Positions 35,843 through 48,348 of a stretch of DNA of 64,000 bases are shown piece after piece; position 1 is the first letter of the stretch; each line of letters begins with the position of its first letter. Source of the DNA: Saposhnikovia divaricata (Eukaryota > Streptophyta > Magnoliopsida > Apiales > Apiaceae); assembly GCA_036435485.1 (NCBI GenBank), contig CM071600.1, positions 159,414,546-159,478,545 of the forward strand. The letters are read 5' to 3'. The position numbers and the translations under genes were made by a program. Below the pieces are notes generated by a model. That model was not told where the DNA came from. It ran no database searches and worked only from the letters and a program-made list of their open reading frames with translations.

Positions 35843-36803
35843 CAAATGGATCTCAATGATTTCTTTTATTGCTCTTAAACTTTATCTGCTAGACTCAATG
35901 GAGATGCGGGCACTCCATTTATTTGTCTCGATGCTCCTTGAACCTGGATTGGCTTGCTTTATTGATGTTCCTTTATTTGATGTTTATAATATTTTAAAGT
36001 ACTTTAGGCCTTACATCTGCTTACATAGGGGACTCATGTTGCATGATGTTAGCATGTATAGATTCCTCCATAACGCCTCTCTATATCTGTTAAATTTTTT
36101 CCAAGTGTTTTAGGATAGCTGATGGGGTCTTCAAATGATCCTGATCGCGATCATCGCCTATGGGGTCGAGAGGCCTCGCATCGCAAGATGTCGGGTTTGC
36201 GGCCTCATGTTGCTAGAAGCCGACCTTGCAATTTTTCAAATGTCTTGCTAGATTATTGATATGTAGATTGGCTTTACAGATGTGAAGCGGCCTTCATAAT
36301 TGTTAATATCACTGTAGCCTTTTAACTGATTTTTGTAGTTTTAGAGTAGCGATCCCTTGAGAGGTCGCAGATGCGGTCCCATGATGGAGGTCGTACTTTA
36401 AGTTCCTTGATTTCCTTCCTTAAGTAGATATGCTTCACATTAAGTAAACTTAAGGACATCCCCTCAAGTCGCAGTAAGTGCTACGCTCGCATCGTCATTG
36501 ACTTGAGGGGTGTTCGGCCTTGCATACACTGTGCTAGCCTCCTCCTGCAATTTTAAATGCTAGCAAAAAAGAAATACAATTGCTTGGAAAATATTCTCGC
36601 CAATATTGAAGAAAGAACCTTGCGTAGATAGTAGGAGGGGCAAAGCCCAAATTTATTACATAAGGTAGGAGAGGTGTCTATATGATACCACTACCCCCCT
36701 AGACTGAGAATGAATTTATTCGTACTTAATTTATAGATACATAAAGCTACCAGGACCAATGCCTTTACTGATAGGCCTCCCTCAAGTGCTCTGCATTCCA
36801 AAC
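35843..36803. other. Tail of the antisense ORF and spacer before protease
   Basis: 35843-35859 completes the antisense ORF (five codons to TGA) once the Athila-like insert is removed. The rest is non-coding, presumably the 3' end of the antisense transcript meeting the 3' end of gag/protease. This is where RT, RNase H and integrase would lie in a complete element; no trace of them is visible. Confidence 0.5.
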
Positions 36804-38786
36804 TCATGTTATAGGCTTGTCATCCATGCTTGTGGGGTGATAGGTCCCCATCATAAAGGCACCAGAGACTGGCTCCACCTGAATATCCAAGTTGTTACAA
36901 GCTGTTGAAGGCTTCATAGCTATTTTTTGAACCCTATCCTCCTCTTCCACGTCCATCTTATCAAGCACGGGCTTGTTCCTTCTCTTCACAGATCGTAGGG
37001 CCTTGTTATAACATTTTCGAGACTCAAATTGGGTCCCTCTGATGCATCCAACCCCTTGAGGGGTAGGGAACTTCATAGAGAGGTGATAGATAGAGGTCAC
37101 TACCCATATTTCTTTGAGAATAGGCCTCCCCACTATAGCATTATAAGCAGAAGGCTGATCAACAACCAAGAAGTCGGCAACCTGTGTAGCGATGCAAGGC
37201 TCGTTACCCAAGGTGACGAAGAGCCTTATGAGGCCCATAACACTGACCGAGGCCTCGATGAACCCATAGAGGTGTCCAACGGTTGGAATAAGATTCTTGT
37301 CCACAAATTCAATCTTTTTATAGACTTCATATGTAAGGACATTGACCGCGCTCCCGTTATCCACGAGGACCCTATAGATATTTTTAGATCCTATGCGAAC
37401 CCGAACAACCAAAGCATCAGAGTGGGGATAAAGAACCCACTTCGCATCCTCCTCAGTGAATATGATATTTGTACCCTCCCTTTTGAAGAGCTTTGGGGGT
37501 CTCTCCTGAAGGTGATGTACATTGGTGAGGGGCCGCTTCTTGGCCTTACGGGTATGCCTCTCCCTAGCCTTATTGTTATCTCTTCCAATGTGGGGTCCCC
37601 CATAATGAAATGAATACTCCTAGCCCGCTCAGTCCTATCTTTGTGGGGCTCCTCCTTTTACCCAAGTGGTGGCACATTATTATAATCGAGACCTTGTTGA
37701 GTGCATGCTTCTTTACATCACGAACTACCCACTCAGTTATCTGTCCATTGTGAATTAGCTCTTCAATTTGCTCCTTGAGCTGCCTACAATCTACAGTATC
37801 ATGCCCTGTCTGTTCATGAAAGACACAATATTTACAAGTATCCCTGGTTGCCCGACTATTCATAGGTGAGGGCTTCTTAAACATCCCCTTGTTAGCATTA
37901 ACTGCATAAATGTGATCAATGGAGGCCACTAAAGGTGTGGACTGGCCCTCATTCCTTCCACTTTGATCTCGCGGTGGTGACCTCTTTGGCGGACCGCAAC
38001 CCCTCCTCTTTGGCCTCTCATTACGATCCCGTCTTCACCTAGGGCTCCAAGAGTCCTTCCTCTTCACTACCTTGCTCTTACTTCCACTGTTTCTAACCTC
38101 ATTATTCTTCTTGAGGTCCTCCATCGACTTTCAATCCATTTGTAAGGCTCGGCCTCCTTGTAGAGCTCAAAAAGAGTGCCAGGTGCCTGCAACTTCTTCT
38201 AGAACTTGGTGCCCTCTCTCAGCCCAGCAATAAGATAATTTTTAATGGCCTCGTCATTTGCTCCTCGCACCCTAGGGTCCTCGGTGTTAAACCTCTTGAA
38301 GTAGTCCTGTAGGGTCTCACCCTCCTTCTGCTTTTTGTTAACCATGGTGGATACAGGAGGTGCATAGAGCTTTGAGGACTGAAAATGCTTAATGAAAATG
38401 TCCATGAACTGCTCCCAAGAGTCTATAGTGATGTGAGCCCCTAGCTTAGAGAACCACTGTTGGGCACTACCCCTCAACGAGGCCGCAAATAACCTGCACC
38501 TAGCCAATAGCGAGACCCGGTACACATCAATATCATTGTTGAATCGAATAACAAACTCTGCAGGGTCAGTGTCCCCATTATAAGTCATGTCTGGGTTACT
38601 ATTCCAGAATATACTGGGAAGCGGAGTGGTCCTGATCTCTTGAGTGAAAGGCGAGGCCGGACCCATGGGGTTAAGGATCCCCTTATCTGCATTCCTCTTG
38701 TCCAAGGCCTTCTTTAGCTCCTCTAGCTTATAGTCTCCAACCTTGATATTCTTATCTTCAACTTTTTTCTTTCCCTTTCTAGTGCT
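36804..38786 (-). pseudogene. Gag C-terminal half and protease of Tat-like element
   Basis: On the minus strand, the gag core (38786 to 38200) has NPDMTYNGDTDPAEFVIRFN, AASLRGSAQQWFSKL and YFKRFN. A stop at about 38199 (CAG/CAA to TAG type) follows. The zinc-binding-like segment around 37830 reads CKYCVFHEQTGHDTVDC. The protease at 37412-36804 has the active site VLVDNGSAVNVL (Asp-Asn-Gly-Ser rather than Asp-Thr-Gly) and the late motif YNAIVGRPIL. Frameshifts separate the zinc region and the protease. The frame closes at 36804 without entering RT. Confidence 0.75.
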
Positions 38787-38791
38787 GTCAT

Positions 38792-41700
38792 TGTAACGCC
38801 CCAACTTCCCAATACTGAAAATATATATTTTATAATAAAATAGACATTGATACAGGGAAATTTTAGAAAATTTCGGCATGAAGTATTCATAAATCGGACT
38901 ATCCACCTGTAATTCAACCCAAACCAAATTCCAATTTAACAATTACACTTAATACACCAACGATTCCTCACCGGGATCGATTCCGGGTTATGGTATGAAA
39001 CAAGAATCTAAACCATACAAATTATTACAATTTCTTCTACTATTCTGATTTCAATAACTATACCGTTTAATCTGTACCTTAACTCCAATCCGTGCTTACC
39101 CGCTTTAGCTTCGAGATCTATCCTATAAAGGCTGCCTCATTGCTCTCATATGACTCGTACGATGTAGACGTCCACCCTTATTCCTAACTGAAAGATTAGA
39201 GAAAATGAAGCAAGAGTGAGCCAAAGAATGCTCAGCAAGCGAACAGTGTAGTGAAACAATAATACTACAATGATTCATTGGTGAACATATCACTGACCAA
39301 CTTATCTCAAAGGAATAATTCACAATTACAGAAGCTCAAGAACTTTAAAGATATAACATTTTATTTAATTCAGGAAATAGAATAGAATTGGACTATTTTG
39401 CATTTTATTAATAAAAACAATAAGGTTAGGCTGCTGATCAGTCACGCACTAACCCCGGACAAACGCACACAGCAATGTCCTTTAATGGATCCACGGCACA
39501 CATTGGCCTTAACAACTTCTGACCACGAATCTGGTCCGACCCTTTACGGTCCACATTTTAAAAAAAAAAAAAAACAACAGTCCAATCCTATAATCTGAAC
39601 GTCAGGTGTCTGAACAATCGACCACCTCGACCAGCCAAGCACCTTGGAAACTCACGTTCCAGGTTAACAACTCAAATCTCAAGAAGAAATGAGGTCTATT
39701 AAAATTCTGACCTAGATATCGACAAGTTCGATATAGAGAAGGGTATTATTCCATAATATATCAGTGAAACAGGGACAACAATTTCAGCACTATTGATTGG
39801 GAATATGATAAACAGCTATTCATATTTACTGAAAATTTAAGAGCAATAATATCAACGATAAATTGAATTAATATAATGATCAAGTGACGAAAAACATGGT
39901 TCATTTGAGTGAAATGATTTACTTGCAACATGAATAACAACAATTGTAATTATAAGATAAAGCAAGGGTATAGTCAAGTGCTAAGCATTTAATAAATTTA
40001 CCAACACATTGTCAAGTTGAATCAACATAAGCGAATTAAGTAGTTTTAAAATGATCATTTGCAAAATAACTCCAAGACAATAAAATTGTAGGACAGGTTG
40101 AAGAAAACCTCTCCTAAAGGGGTCCATTTGTGAAAATCCGTTACCAAGTTTAAACTAACATGAGAGATTCGAATAGTTTAAAACGAAGATTTAAGAAATT
40201 CTCAATTACTTAAGGTCTCACTCATGTCAGCTAAGCACTTATAGACTTCAGCTGCCAGAACCGGCATGACAAATATGAGTTTAAATAATTAAGAAGATCT
40301 CAATTCATTCTTGGTTTTAACCGTCACTGAGCAACACATGCCTCAACAACAGTATAAACATCTCGATTCTCTACTCATTGTACATCAGTCTCTATTTCTT
40401 ATACATTGGCCTTTGCTTGGCTGTACAATCGTCATCTTTTATAACTCATTAATTTCTAGTTGAGTACACTCGTCAACTTCGATACACCATTCCTTTCGTA
40501 AAATTTCGTCCTTACGAACACCATTCAGTACATGACCAACCAAAATCGTACTGTCTATACTAATCTACCCATACGTTACCTATTTCGTTTTACACTAATA
40601 ACACGTATAGCACAAATATAAACCATTTACTCAAAATAGCATAGTGAAATCAAATAATTCCCATAAGCGCTTAGTGTATAATAATCAACTTGTTTCTATA
40701 TATATATTACCTCACACATACATTTAAGTTCACAAATAACTTTTTATTCAATTACTATAAGATTTAGAATATAATTTCTGACGAAAATAAAACAGCATCT
40801 CCCTTGTATTATTGCACTACCAATCGACTTCAAACCGACACAACCAATGAATCAGCCAAGTATAAAATGCCATCTAATATTCCATTCAAACCAAAATTTT
40901 ATTGGCAAGTTCCACTATTTACAAGAACCCGCTTATAACTTGACAACTCAAGATCATTTCAAATTTAAAGCCAAACTCGATCAGGCCACTAAGATTTCTA
41001 AAGAATTTCAGCAAACTATCCGTAATAATTCTTAACATGCCATGACATAAATAATCTGAAGTAACAACATCAACTTCATCAACGTACAAACATTTTAATC
41101 AATTCAAAACTTCGACTTTCGCTGAAAACTTAAGATAAGACTCGATTTATTCATCAGTAGGATAAATACTACTTTAAATAATCAGTAAGCCTCAAAACCA
41201 GCATCTATTAATAATTACTATCATAACACTCGATCAAAAACTCCTCCAAAATTTGGCTTGGACCAACATGAGATTGAACAGAAACTTTCCAGAAAATCAT
41301 GTAAGCATTACCAATCACAAAATACCCATTTACTCTTTTAAATCCTCACCCTACCATCACCTCCACATACTCGATTTATAACTCACGACAACAACCCACA
41401 CTCCCACTCACTCTCGGATACACACACACCTCCAACACTGGCACACCGCAAAAATTCATATATACTCAACCCCTATCTATATACATATACCCACCGTACC
41501 ACAGCCAAAACATCCATATACCAGCCTTACACAATCTCCTTCCCTATTACAAAACATCATAAATATCCTCCCCACACTCTAACAGTGAAGACCACACTCC
41601 CCTTCACATATACACACACAAACAGAAGCATCTCCTTTCCCCCTCACCACCTCTTCCTTATATCCCCTGCCTCCATCGAACAAGACAGCACTCAAAACCT

Positions 41701-42944
41701 CAACATGACAATACGATTATATCCCTAACATAATGGTTACAACACATTACCCACATCACAATTTTTAGCTATCAACGAATCATAAGAATTCAACTGGATA
41801 ACCAAGTAATCCAACACCCATACCAGCTTCGACCCAAAACCAGAATCCACCAAGCAATAAACAATCCAACGAGGTCACATACCACGCCCAAAACAGGGGC
41901 TAAACATCAATTTCGACTTTGATCTTCAATACAACCTTCAATTCATACAAAAATAGACAACCGCGGACGAATGATTCAAGAACTCACAAACCCTAGAAAT
42001 TTTGAAAAGTGCAGATATTGGAATTGCTTACACGAGTGTGTAGAGAATTGAAAGACAATCGTTTTGACTAATAAAGCTCACGATTTCATCAACAAAACCA
42101 TGATGAAGCTGATATTTAAACCTTGAGTGAAGAAATGAAAAAAAAATGAGAGAGATTAAAGATTGAGAGAGGATTGGGAGAGAAAGAGATATTGTGAGAG
42201 AGATTTATGTAAGAGAAAATGAAAGAGATGACTTTGAGAGAGAGAGCAGTTGAGATTAAGAGAGAGAGAGGGTCCGAGAGAGCATTTGAGAGTGGTCGAG
42301 AGATTTAGAGAAAAACTCGAGAGTGTTCTAAAAGAAACGACTGAAAATGAATTGGGTGAAATGGGATGCCAATTAGGGATTTAAGAGAGACTTTTACTAA
42401 TCCGATTTAAAAAAACAATTTAAAACCATTTTATAAAATGGAAATTAAATAGGTAATTATTATGGAAAAAAATCTCAAATTAAATTCTAAAATATAGAAA
42501 ATGAATTTATCTATCTTCCCATGTTTTTAAAATATTTTTAGGATAAAAAATGAATTAAAAATGAATTTTACAAGTTTTAATCTTTTAAATACCACATAAC
42601 TCTTAATATCATTTTAAAATACTTAAACACTTAAAATAATTCACCTAATAATTTTAAAATTAATTAATTATACAAAGATAATATCACAAAAGATTTCATG
42701 ATTTATAATAACTCCGATGATTTATAAAAATTTTCGAAGATCAATAATGCATAATTTAAATATGTTTTAATCATTAAAAAAATTCAAATAAAAATACACG
42801 GGCCCACATTTCACAATCAAACCATCATATAAGCATGTAAACATGATGTCACATATATTCAATCCTAAAAAAAATCACCTCATATAATCCACATTTAATA
42901 TTAAATAATAATATTTATAATTACGAATTTTCTAAGGCGTTATA
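38792..42944. mobile_element. Solo LTR of a giant Gypsy-type element (4,153 bp)
   Basis: Starts TGTAACGCCCC and ends GGCGTTATA (terminal CA decayed to TA), with GTCAT on both sides (38787-38791 and 42945-42949). No coding region, PBS or PPT was found. On the minus strand the gag codons on the two sides join in frame across one GTCAT, confirming insertion into gag. The body is AT-rich, with a purine-rich patch of 'gagagag' words at 42150-42310. It is related to the solo LTR at 12381-16063. Confidence 0.85.
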
Positions 42945-42949
42945 GTCAT

Positions 42950-43466
42950 GGTGGGATTGGGTCTTCTTGGGAGCACTAGACTCCTCTTGATCCTCCTTGT
43001 GATTTTTCTTTTTACGATTCAGGGGGTCAGGTTTGTACTTATGGGACCGCTCGTGCTCTCGATGAGGAGAGGGGGGTCGTTCTAAACCTTGGCTCCAAGC
43101 CTGGGATCGCTTATCCTTCTTATTAGCTGTAAGTTTTTCGAGCTTGAGGCGGTGATCATGTTCAGCTAACTTCTTTCCAAGACGATCAAAGACACTAACT
43201 GACCTCCCCTTAGATGAGGCAGCCTCATTCTGCAACCCCTCCTTTGTCTTAGTATCCTCTATATCCTCCTCCCACTCGAGGTCTTCATAGAAGTAAGGGT
43301 TTGCTTGATCCGTAACAACATCATCAAATTCATTCAAGAGTTTCTTGGTGGGACCCTTACTGCTCTCTTCCTGATAGGACTTGGGCCCCTTCCTGGCATT
43401 CCTCTTCGCGCCCCTTGAGCTATACCGCTTCTTCACTCTAGTCATCCTTTCTTGCACTGCTGACAC
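42950..43466 (-). pseudogene. Gag N-terminal part of Tat-like element
   Basis: The frame starts MSAVQERMTRVKKRYSSRG and is very rich in Lys, Glu, Ser and Arg, as in the disordered N-terminal region of Tat-type Gag. After the solo LTR it continues in frame at 38786 towards the gag core. Residues past 42949 in the displayed frame are solo-LTR sequence. The start codon follows the PBS by about 135 bp. Confidence 0.7.
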
Positions 43467-43600
43467 CTTCTCGGGTCCATCCTCGCTCTTGGCGGATCAC
43501 CTTTGGGTATCTTGGGCGACCCCGGGGTCTCCCCGTTGTTGTGCCCTCCGTTCATCTTCTTGTTCGACTTAGTCATCTTTCTCCCAATATGATGACTTCC

Positions 43601-43618
43601 CCTCCGTCTAGCGCCAAA
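43601..43618 (-). other. Primer-binding site of Tat-like element
   Basis: Minus strand reads TTTGGCGCTAGACGGAGG directly after the LTR end (...CCTATAACA). The TGGCGC- start is typical of plant Gypsy primer sites; the exact tRNA cannot be named from sequence alone. Confidence 0.6.
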
Positions 43619-44301
43619 TGTTATAGGGAGAAATTGGTATAACAATATTTTGGAGGTTGCTGGAATCACGGAGCAAAATACAGATATTTTGCTAAGAACA
43701 AGAAGAACACAGAAGGAGATTGATGATTTTTGTGGCTGATCTTGTTTGTTGATTCGTTGAATGTCAGAGAAAAACTGTTTATTCTCTCTTGCTGCCAACT
43801 GTCAATCAATCCTAACAAGAGGCCTACGTACCCTATTTATAGGGAGTCAAGCCACACGTAATTCTTGGAGAAGAAGTTACCCAGACGGGCTAGAATCACG
43901 AGGCCTCACTGGCGAGCCTAATGGAGAGCTCACATGGGCCTCGCATGCGACCTCACTGGGCTTAGTCATGCGAGGTGACCCCAGGTGTGGAGATAATCAT
44001 ACTCATGCGACCTCGCTGGGCTTTAGCTATGAGTTTTCATAATAAGAATACGCTAGGCCACACTGGACCCTGTATAGAGATGAGGCAGGTGCGATCCCAC
44101 ACTGGGGACTTCTTATCGAACTCGACCCGTGGCTTGTGATCGCAGATTTCATAAAGAATATTGTGTTGGTAGAATGTTGAACTAGCTCCTAGTGATGGGC
44201 TTTGGTGACTCAATCTTCATTTTTAGGCCCATTACAAGTTGTGGACCAATATTTCACCCCATTAGACCTGCTTAGGGCTTATGCCAAGATTTGGACATAC
44301 A
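43619..44301 (-). repeat. 5' LTR of Tat-like element (683 bp)
   Basis: On the minus strand it runs from TGTATGTCCAAATC to CTATAACA. A TATA-like CCTATAAATAGGG lies near 43835. Right of it is the 3' flank of the SDR gene, with no clear target duplication because the other outer end is truncated. Confidence 0.7.
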
Positions 44302-44773
44302 CTTTTTTTACACCATGCTAAAATATAACAAAACTACATTAGCACAACCATTTTTGAAAATAATTATCTAATTTCAAATATGTGTATTCTATTTTACAAT
44401 AAGAGAGTATCTTATGCTCTCTATTAAGTTTTTATGTTACAACAAAAATATTTAAAATTTTACTCTTATTGCCAAAACATACGACAATTTCCTCGGAACT
44501 CATGCCAGCCATCATTTTAGTTTCAGATAGTGAACATACTAATTTCAATATAATTAAACAGGCAATTAAGAATTCAAAATTACCCAATTAAACTCAAATT
44601 TAATTGAAGTCCAGTACAAAAATATATAGAATAAAAATGCGTGTGCCTGGTCTGCTGGTCATGTTATTTCAAATTTGCAACAGTTGCATGCTTAAGAGCC
44701 TACTTGCCACATGCACAGATTCTTGATGTCTGTCACATTTACATGTAGTTCATTCTTTATCTTGAAAACTTCA
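44302..44773. other. 3' flank of the SDR gene
   Basis: AT-rich and non-coding; likely holds the SDR 3'UTR (polyadenylation side on the minus strand). Nothing else was recognised. Confidence 0.5.
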
Positions 44774-47606
44774 TCAGAAAGGTATAACGTCTGCCCGAGA
44801 AAAGAACATACCAGAAACCCCACCAGCAGGTAATAAGGCTAGCCTCACCGGACTTTCAGCGCCTTCTTGTGTAGTTAAGATACCCGTAAAACAGTTAATA
44901 TCCGTCTTCACGTAGCCAGGACATACAGAATTGATCATGAATCTTGGGTACTTCTTTGCCAGTATTCTTGTATATGCATTCAAGGCTGCTTTGGATAATG
45001 TATAAGCAGATAGATGCGAGTCCCAGCCCTTAGCATCTGAAACACCTTCTTTAAAATCTTTTAGAAATTCCTGCAAAACTCCGTCCACTCGTTCATCAGT
45101 AAGGTTTTCAGCATCACTCAAAGCCTGATTTGTGCCCTCGTTGGTTACAAACTGAAACAGGACAGTGAAGATGTCTGAGTGACTAATTTGGTGCACAATG
45201 AAGGTCCACATGCACTTAAGAAATTCTTCTATTTTCTTTTTCACTTATATCAAAATTGTCATTGGCAGAGATTTGGATATTATGCACACACAGTGCCTCC
45301 ACCAAGGCTTGAACCCACAGGCTCTAGTATACAAAAGGTAAGAAGTACCATTGGAACAACAAGAACCACAGGGCTTTTGAGAACATTATTGATTTCAAAT
45401 CCACCTTTTTCAGGTCTAATTTATTCAACTCAATAACGAAGCGCAACCCATTATAACTTTTTCTTTCGATGAACATTCAATGCATCAAACATATTAAAAT
45501 GTTTCTAAACAGCACAAAAACGGCATCTGTTCGATGAGTTTGACCTTCAAGCAAACTGTAAATACAGTTAGTGAAGTTTATGGCAAGCCCAAGAACAGTC
45601 TATTTCAAGCTGTCTAACAATATTTGCGTGAAGAATAAGGCCAGAGGTGGGGGCGCATGTAACTGTGTAATTTAGTCTTTTGAAACAAGCTGCATCTATA
45701 GTTATCTAGATTTGCAAAAACAAAAGATTCCTTCTCCGTAGCATCTCATGTAAACAAGAGGTACAGTAACATGATATGTTCTATTTTGTTTTCAATCCTA
45801 CCTTTAGCATCCCGGATGTGGAAGAGACATTTACAATCCTTGCGGAATCAGACAGCTGAAGAAGGAGAAGAAACTCTTCAATCATCCTTCTTGCACCTTC
45901 GTAATTCACTTTTATGCATTCTTCAGTAGTATCATAAGTCCGGGTTGATACCTCATTCCAGTTTGGTAGTGGTCCTTTCTGTATCAACAAGATCAATTTA
46001 AGCAAATATTGATGATATTAGTACGCAACATCCACTTAAAGAAAAATGTAACAGTGTGTGACTTACTATACCTCTTCTCTGTAGCAATTGGTTGCATGAA
46101 ACTAAAACTACAACTAATCTTTCTAGTTATAAAGGATCTTTCGATACAGAAGCATCAATGTGATACAGCGATTACCAGAAGCATTCTTTAGGATAACATT
46201 ATCATGTACATTCAGTAGATGTATACCTTTTCTGGTATATAAAGCTACGAAGAGTTGCCCTAAAAGGATAGAACAAACAACATTACACCCTTTTATAAGC
46301 CTGTAACTTGTGATGCTTTAAAAGATCAAGCAATTTTCATAAAATTGGTCGAAATGGTCAAACAGTTCATTGAAACTCACCGCATTGAGAACTGCAGCTC
46401 TTACAGCGTTACTATCCATTATAAGCCCAATAGTTGCTGCATTGTTCACCTGCAGTGGTTCCACGTGCTTGTTAACATTGCAATAAAAACCTTACAGACA
46501 GAATTTCAAGTGTTTGTAACATGAATGCTTTCGATGATTAATAGTTGGTATAGGCACCATGAAATGTTGTGATAAGTTACAGAATCATGCAAAATGTAAC
46601 GGAGATACATAAGAATAAAAATAGGTCCTAAGGAAGCTTTCAGTTCGGTTAAACATAGTCAATTGGCTTGTAAAAGTGAGTGTGTGTGCGAGTGTGAAAC
46701 TCTTGAATATATGTGTAAAAGCTGTTGAGCTAGTAATGGATCCCGAAAAATGGTCAAGTGGCTTGAAAAAGTGTGTGTGTGCGTGTGCGTGTGCGTGTGC
46801 GAAATTCTTGAATACCGTGCTGCTAAACGAGAAGGGGAAAAAAATGCAAAATATAAATCCAGAAATGAAAAACTTGCAGTTAGTTCCCAGAAACCAATAT
46901 TTTTTTTTTGTAAAGATCAATTGCAGAAACTTAAATACTCTCTGATATCATCACACACCCATGGGCCGTGCCTCCATGATTATGTTAACAAAAAAGGATA
47001 CAGGTGTCCACTATTCCATTAAGCCACAGCGACAGGGATCAGAGAAACAAATCAAACCAGCCAGATCATAACTAAAACCTTAAGGATACTAAATAGAAGA
47101 AAACATAAAACTTGAACAAGTAATTACAAATAACATAACACATTCTGTTCGAATCATACCAAGATATCAAGCTTCCCAAAACGAGACTTGACAAAATCTG
47201 CAAGAGAAGCAATGCTGGTTGAATCCAGCACATCAAGCTGATGGAAAATCACAAAGCTCGAAAGACCAGACCGGTGGAGATTTTCAACTGCCTCCATACC
47301 CTGCTTCCTATCTCTAGCAGTTAACACCACCATCACCCCATTTAAAGCCAACTGTCTACATATCTCAAACCCTATTCCTTTATTTCCTCCTGTCACCACT
47401 GCATACCTAATGATACAAACTCATTCACACTGAGACCCATCAAAGTATGAAAGCTAACTTTTGAACATTCGAAAATCTACCAATATCTCAGAAAATATTC
47501 AAGAACATATTTATACACTGATACTACTTTACATAAATGAATTAACTGCCATGGGAAAGAAATGAGCTACATACCTCTTTGTTGCAAGAAAGGTTGAATC
47601 TGCCAT
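44774..47606 (-). CDS. Short-chain dehydrogenase/reductase, salutaridine reductase / neomenthol dehydrogenase-like, 5 exons, 300 aa
   Basis: Exons: 47606-47575, 47406-47160, 46449-46381, 45978-45802, 45151-44774. All introns are GT-AG and the 903 coding bases give 300 residues with no stop. Classical SDR features: nucleotide-binding TGGNKGIG (about residue 16), NNAA in place of NNAG, VNVSS with the catalytic Ser, and YTLSKAAL with the Tyr-x3-Lys pair. The C-terminal VCPGYVKTDIN and LLPAGGVSGMFF match plant SDRs that use NADP(H) to reduce carbonyls of terpenoids, alkaloids or aldehydes. The substrate cannot be told. Intron 2 holds a (GT)n tract. A diverged exon-2 fragment of a paralogue lies at 22277, so the locus once had at least two copies. 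No defects were seen; the gene is probably functional. Confidence 0.9.
46768..46800. repeat. (GT)n/(GC) microsatellite in SDR intron 2
   Basis: GTGTGTGTGTGCGTGTGCGT and continuing; spurious short ORFs on both strands arise from it. Confidence 0.9.
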
Positions 47607-48348
47607 TGTTGGAGAGCTTCGTCTGATGCCACTGCTTTGATAGAGACATAGGTTGAAGAAATGACACCTTACACTTTATAGTACAGATGTTCCGTTTAGT
47701 TTCGTGTGCAAGGTGACAATGCTTTTTTATCTTTCTCAATTTCATGTAATAAAATAAGTTATCTTCTTATGCGAGATCAAAACTTGGAGTGAAACTGAAA
47801 ATTTTATAAAATGCTAAATTTTAGAATTTTGAAGAAAACAAGTAAAATGTATAATTAAAGATTCATATCTTGGCAGAATATATTGTAAGATTAAACATCC
47901 CTTCAAATCTTCTCTAAAATAAAATAAAATAAAGTGTACTGATCAGAATGCCTAATCAACAGGAACCTAAACCTGATTTACCACGTGTCTGTTTGTTTGT
48001 GCTCGCGCCCAGCATGTGACACACAGAGTTCTGTAAATTTCCTGTACCAAATTTCTTATTTTTCTGGCTTTACACAGTTGCCTATATGATGTGCAGTTAC
48101 AAAGCTGCACCAAATAACATCTGTAAATGTAGTTGTCAAAATTTAATTGAACACCGTGTTGATTACAACAATAAGCGTAATTTAGTATTAGCGGGTTTTA
48201 CAACTCATTAACAAAATAATAAATATGTTTCCTTCTTCTACTCCGACTTTGCTTCTTCACAGTCATTGTTCTCTTGTAAGAATTACCATCCCGCAGATGG
48301 ACAAATTGATCTTGCACTGCAATAGCTTCTTCTAGTACGGGAGGTGCT
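47607..48348. other. Spacer between malic enzyme 3' end and SDR start
   Basis: 742 bp that must contain the 3'UTR of the malic enzyme gene and the promoter of the SDR gene, both on the minus strand. CACGTGTC (G-box-like) occurs near 47981. A clear TATA box could not be assigned. Confidence 0.5.

Larger units (their letters stand above)
22402..44301 (-). mobile_element. Non-autonomous Tat-like Gypsy element with antisense ORF, split by two later insertions
   Basis: In minus-strand order: 5' LTR (44301-43619), PBS, gag, zinc-knuckle region, protease (to 36804), then antisense ORF region (35860-24300), polypurine tract and a truncated 3' LTR piece (22576-22402). RT, RNase H and integrase are absent. 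The outer LTR sequences match each other (GATCGCAGATTTCA- and GCTTATGCCAAGATTTGG-containing blocks at both ends). Insertions at 27007-35837 and 38792-42944 postdate it. The Tat lineage assignment rests on the gag/protease motifs and on an antisense ORF of the putative gypsy-type transposon family, known from Tat elements of other plants. Confidence 0.7.
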
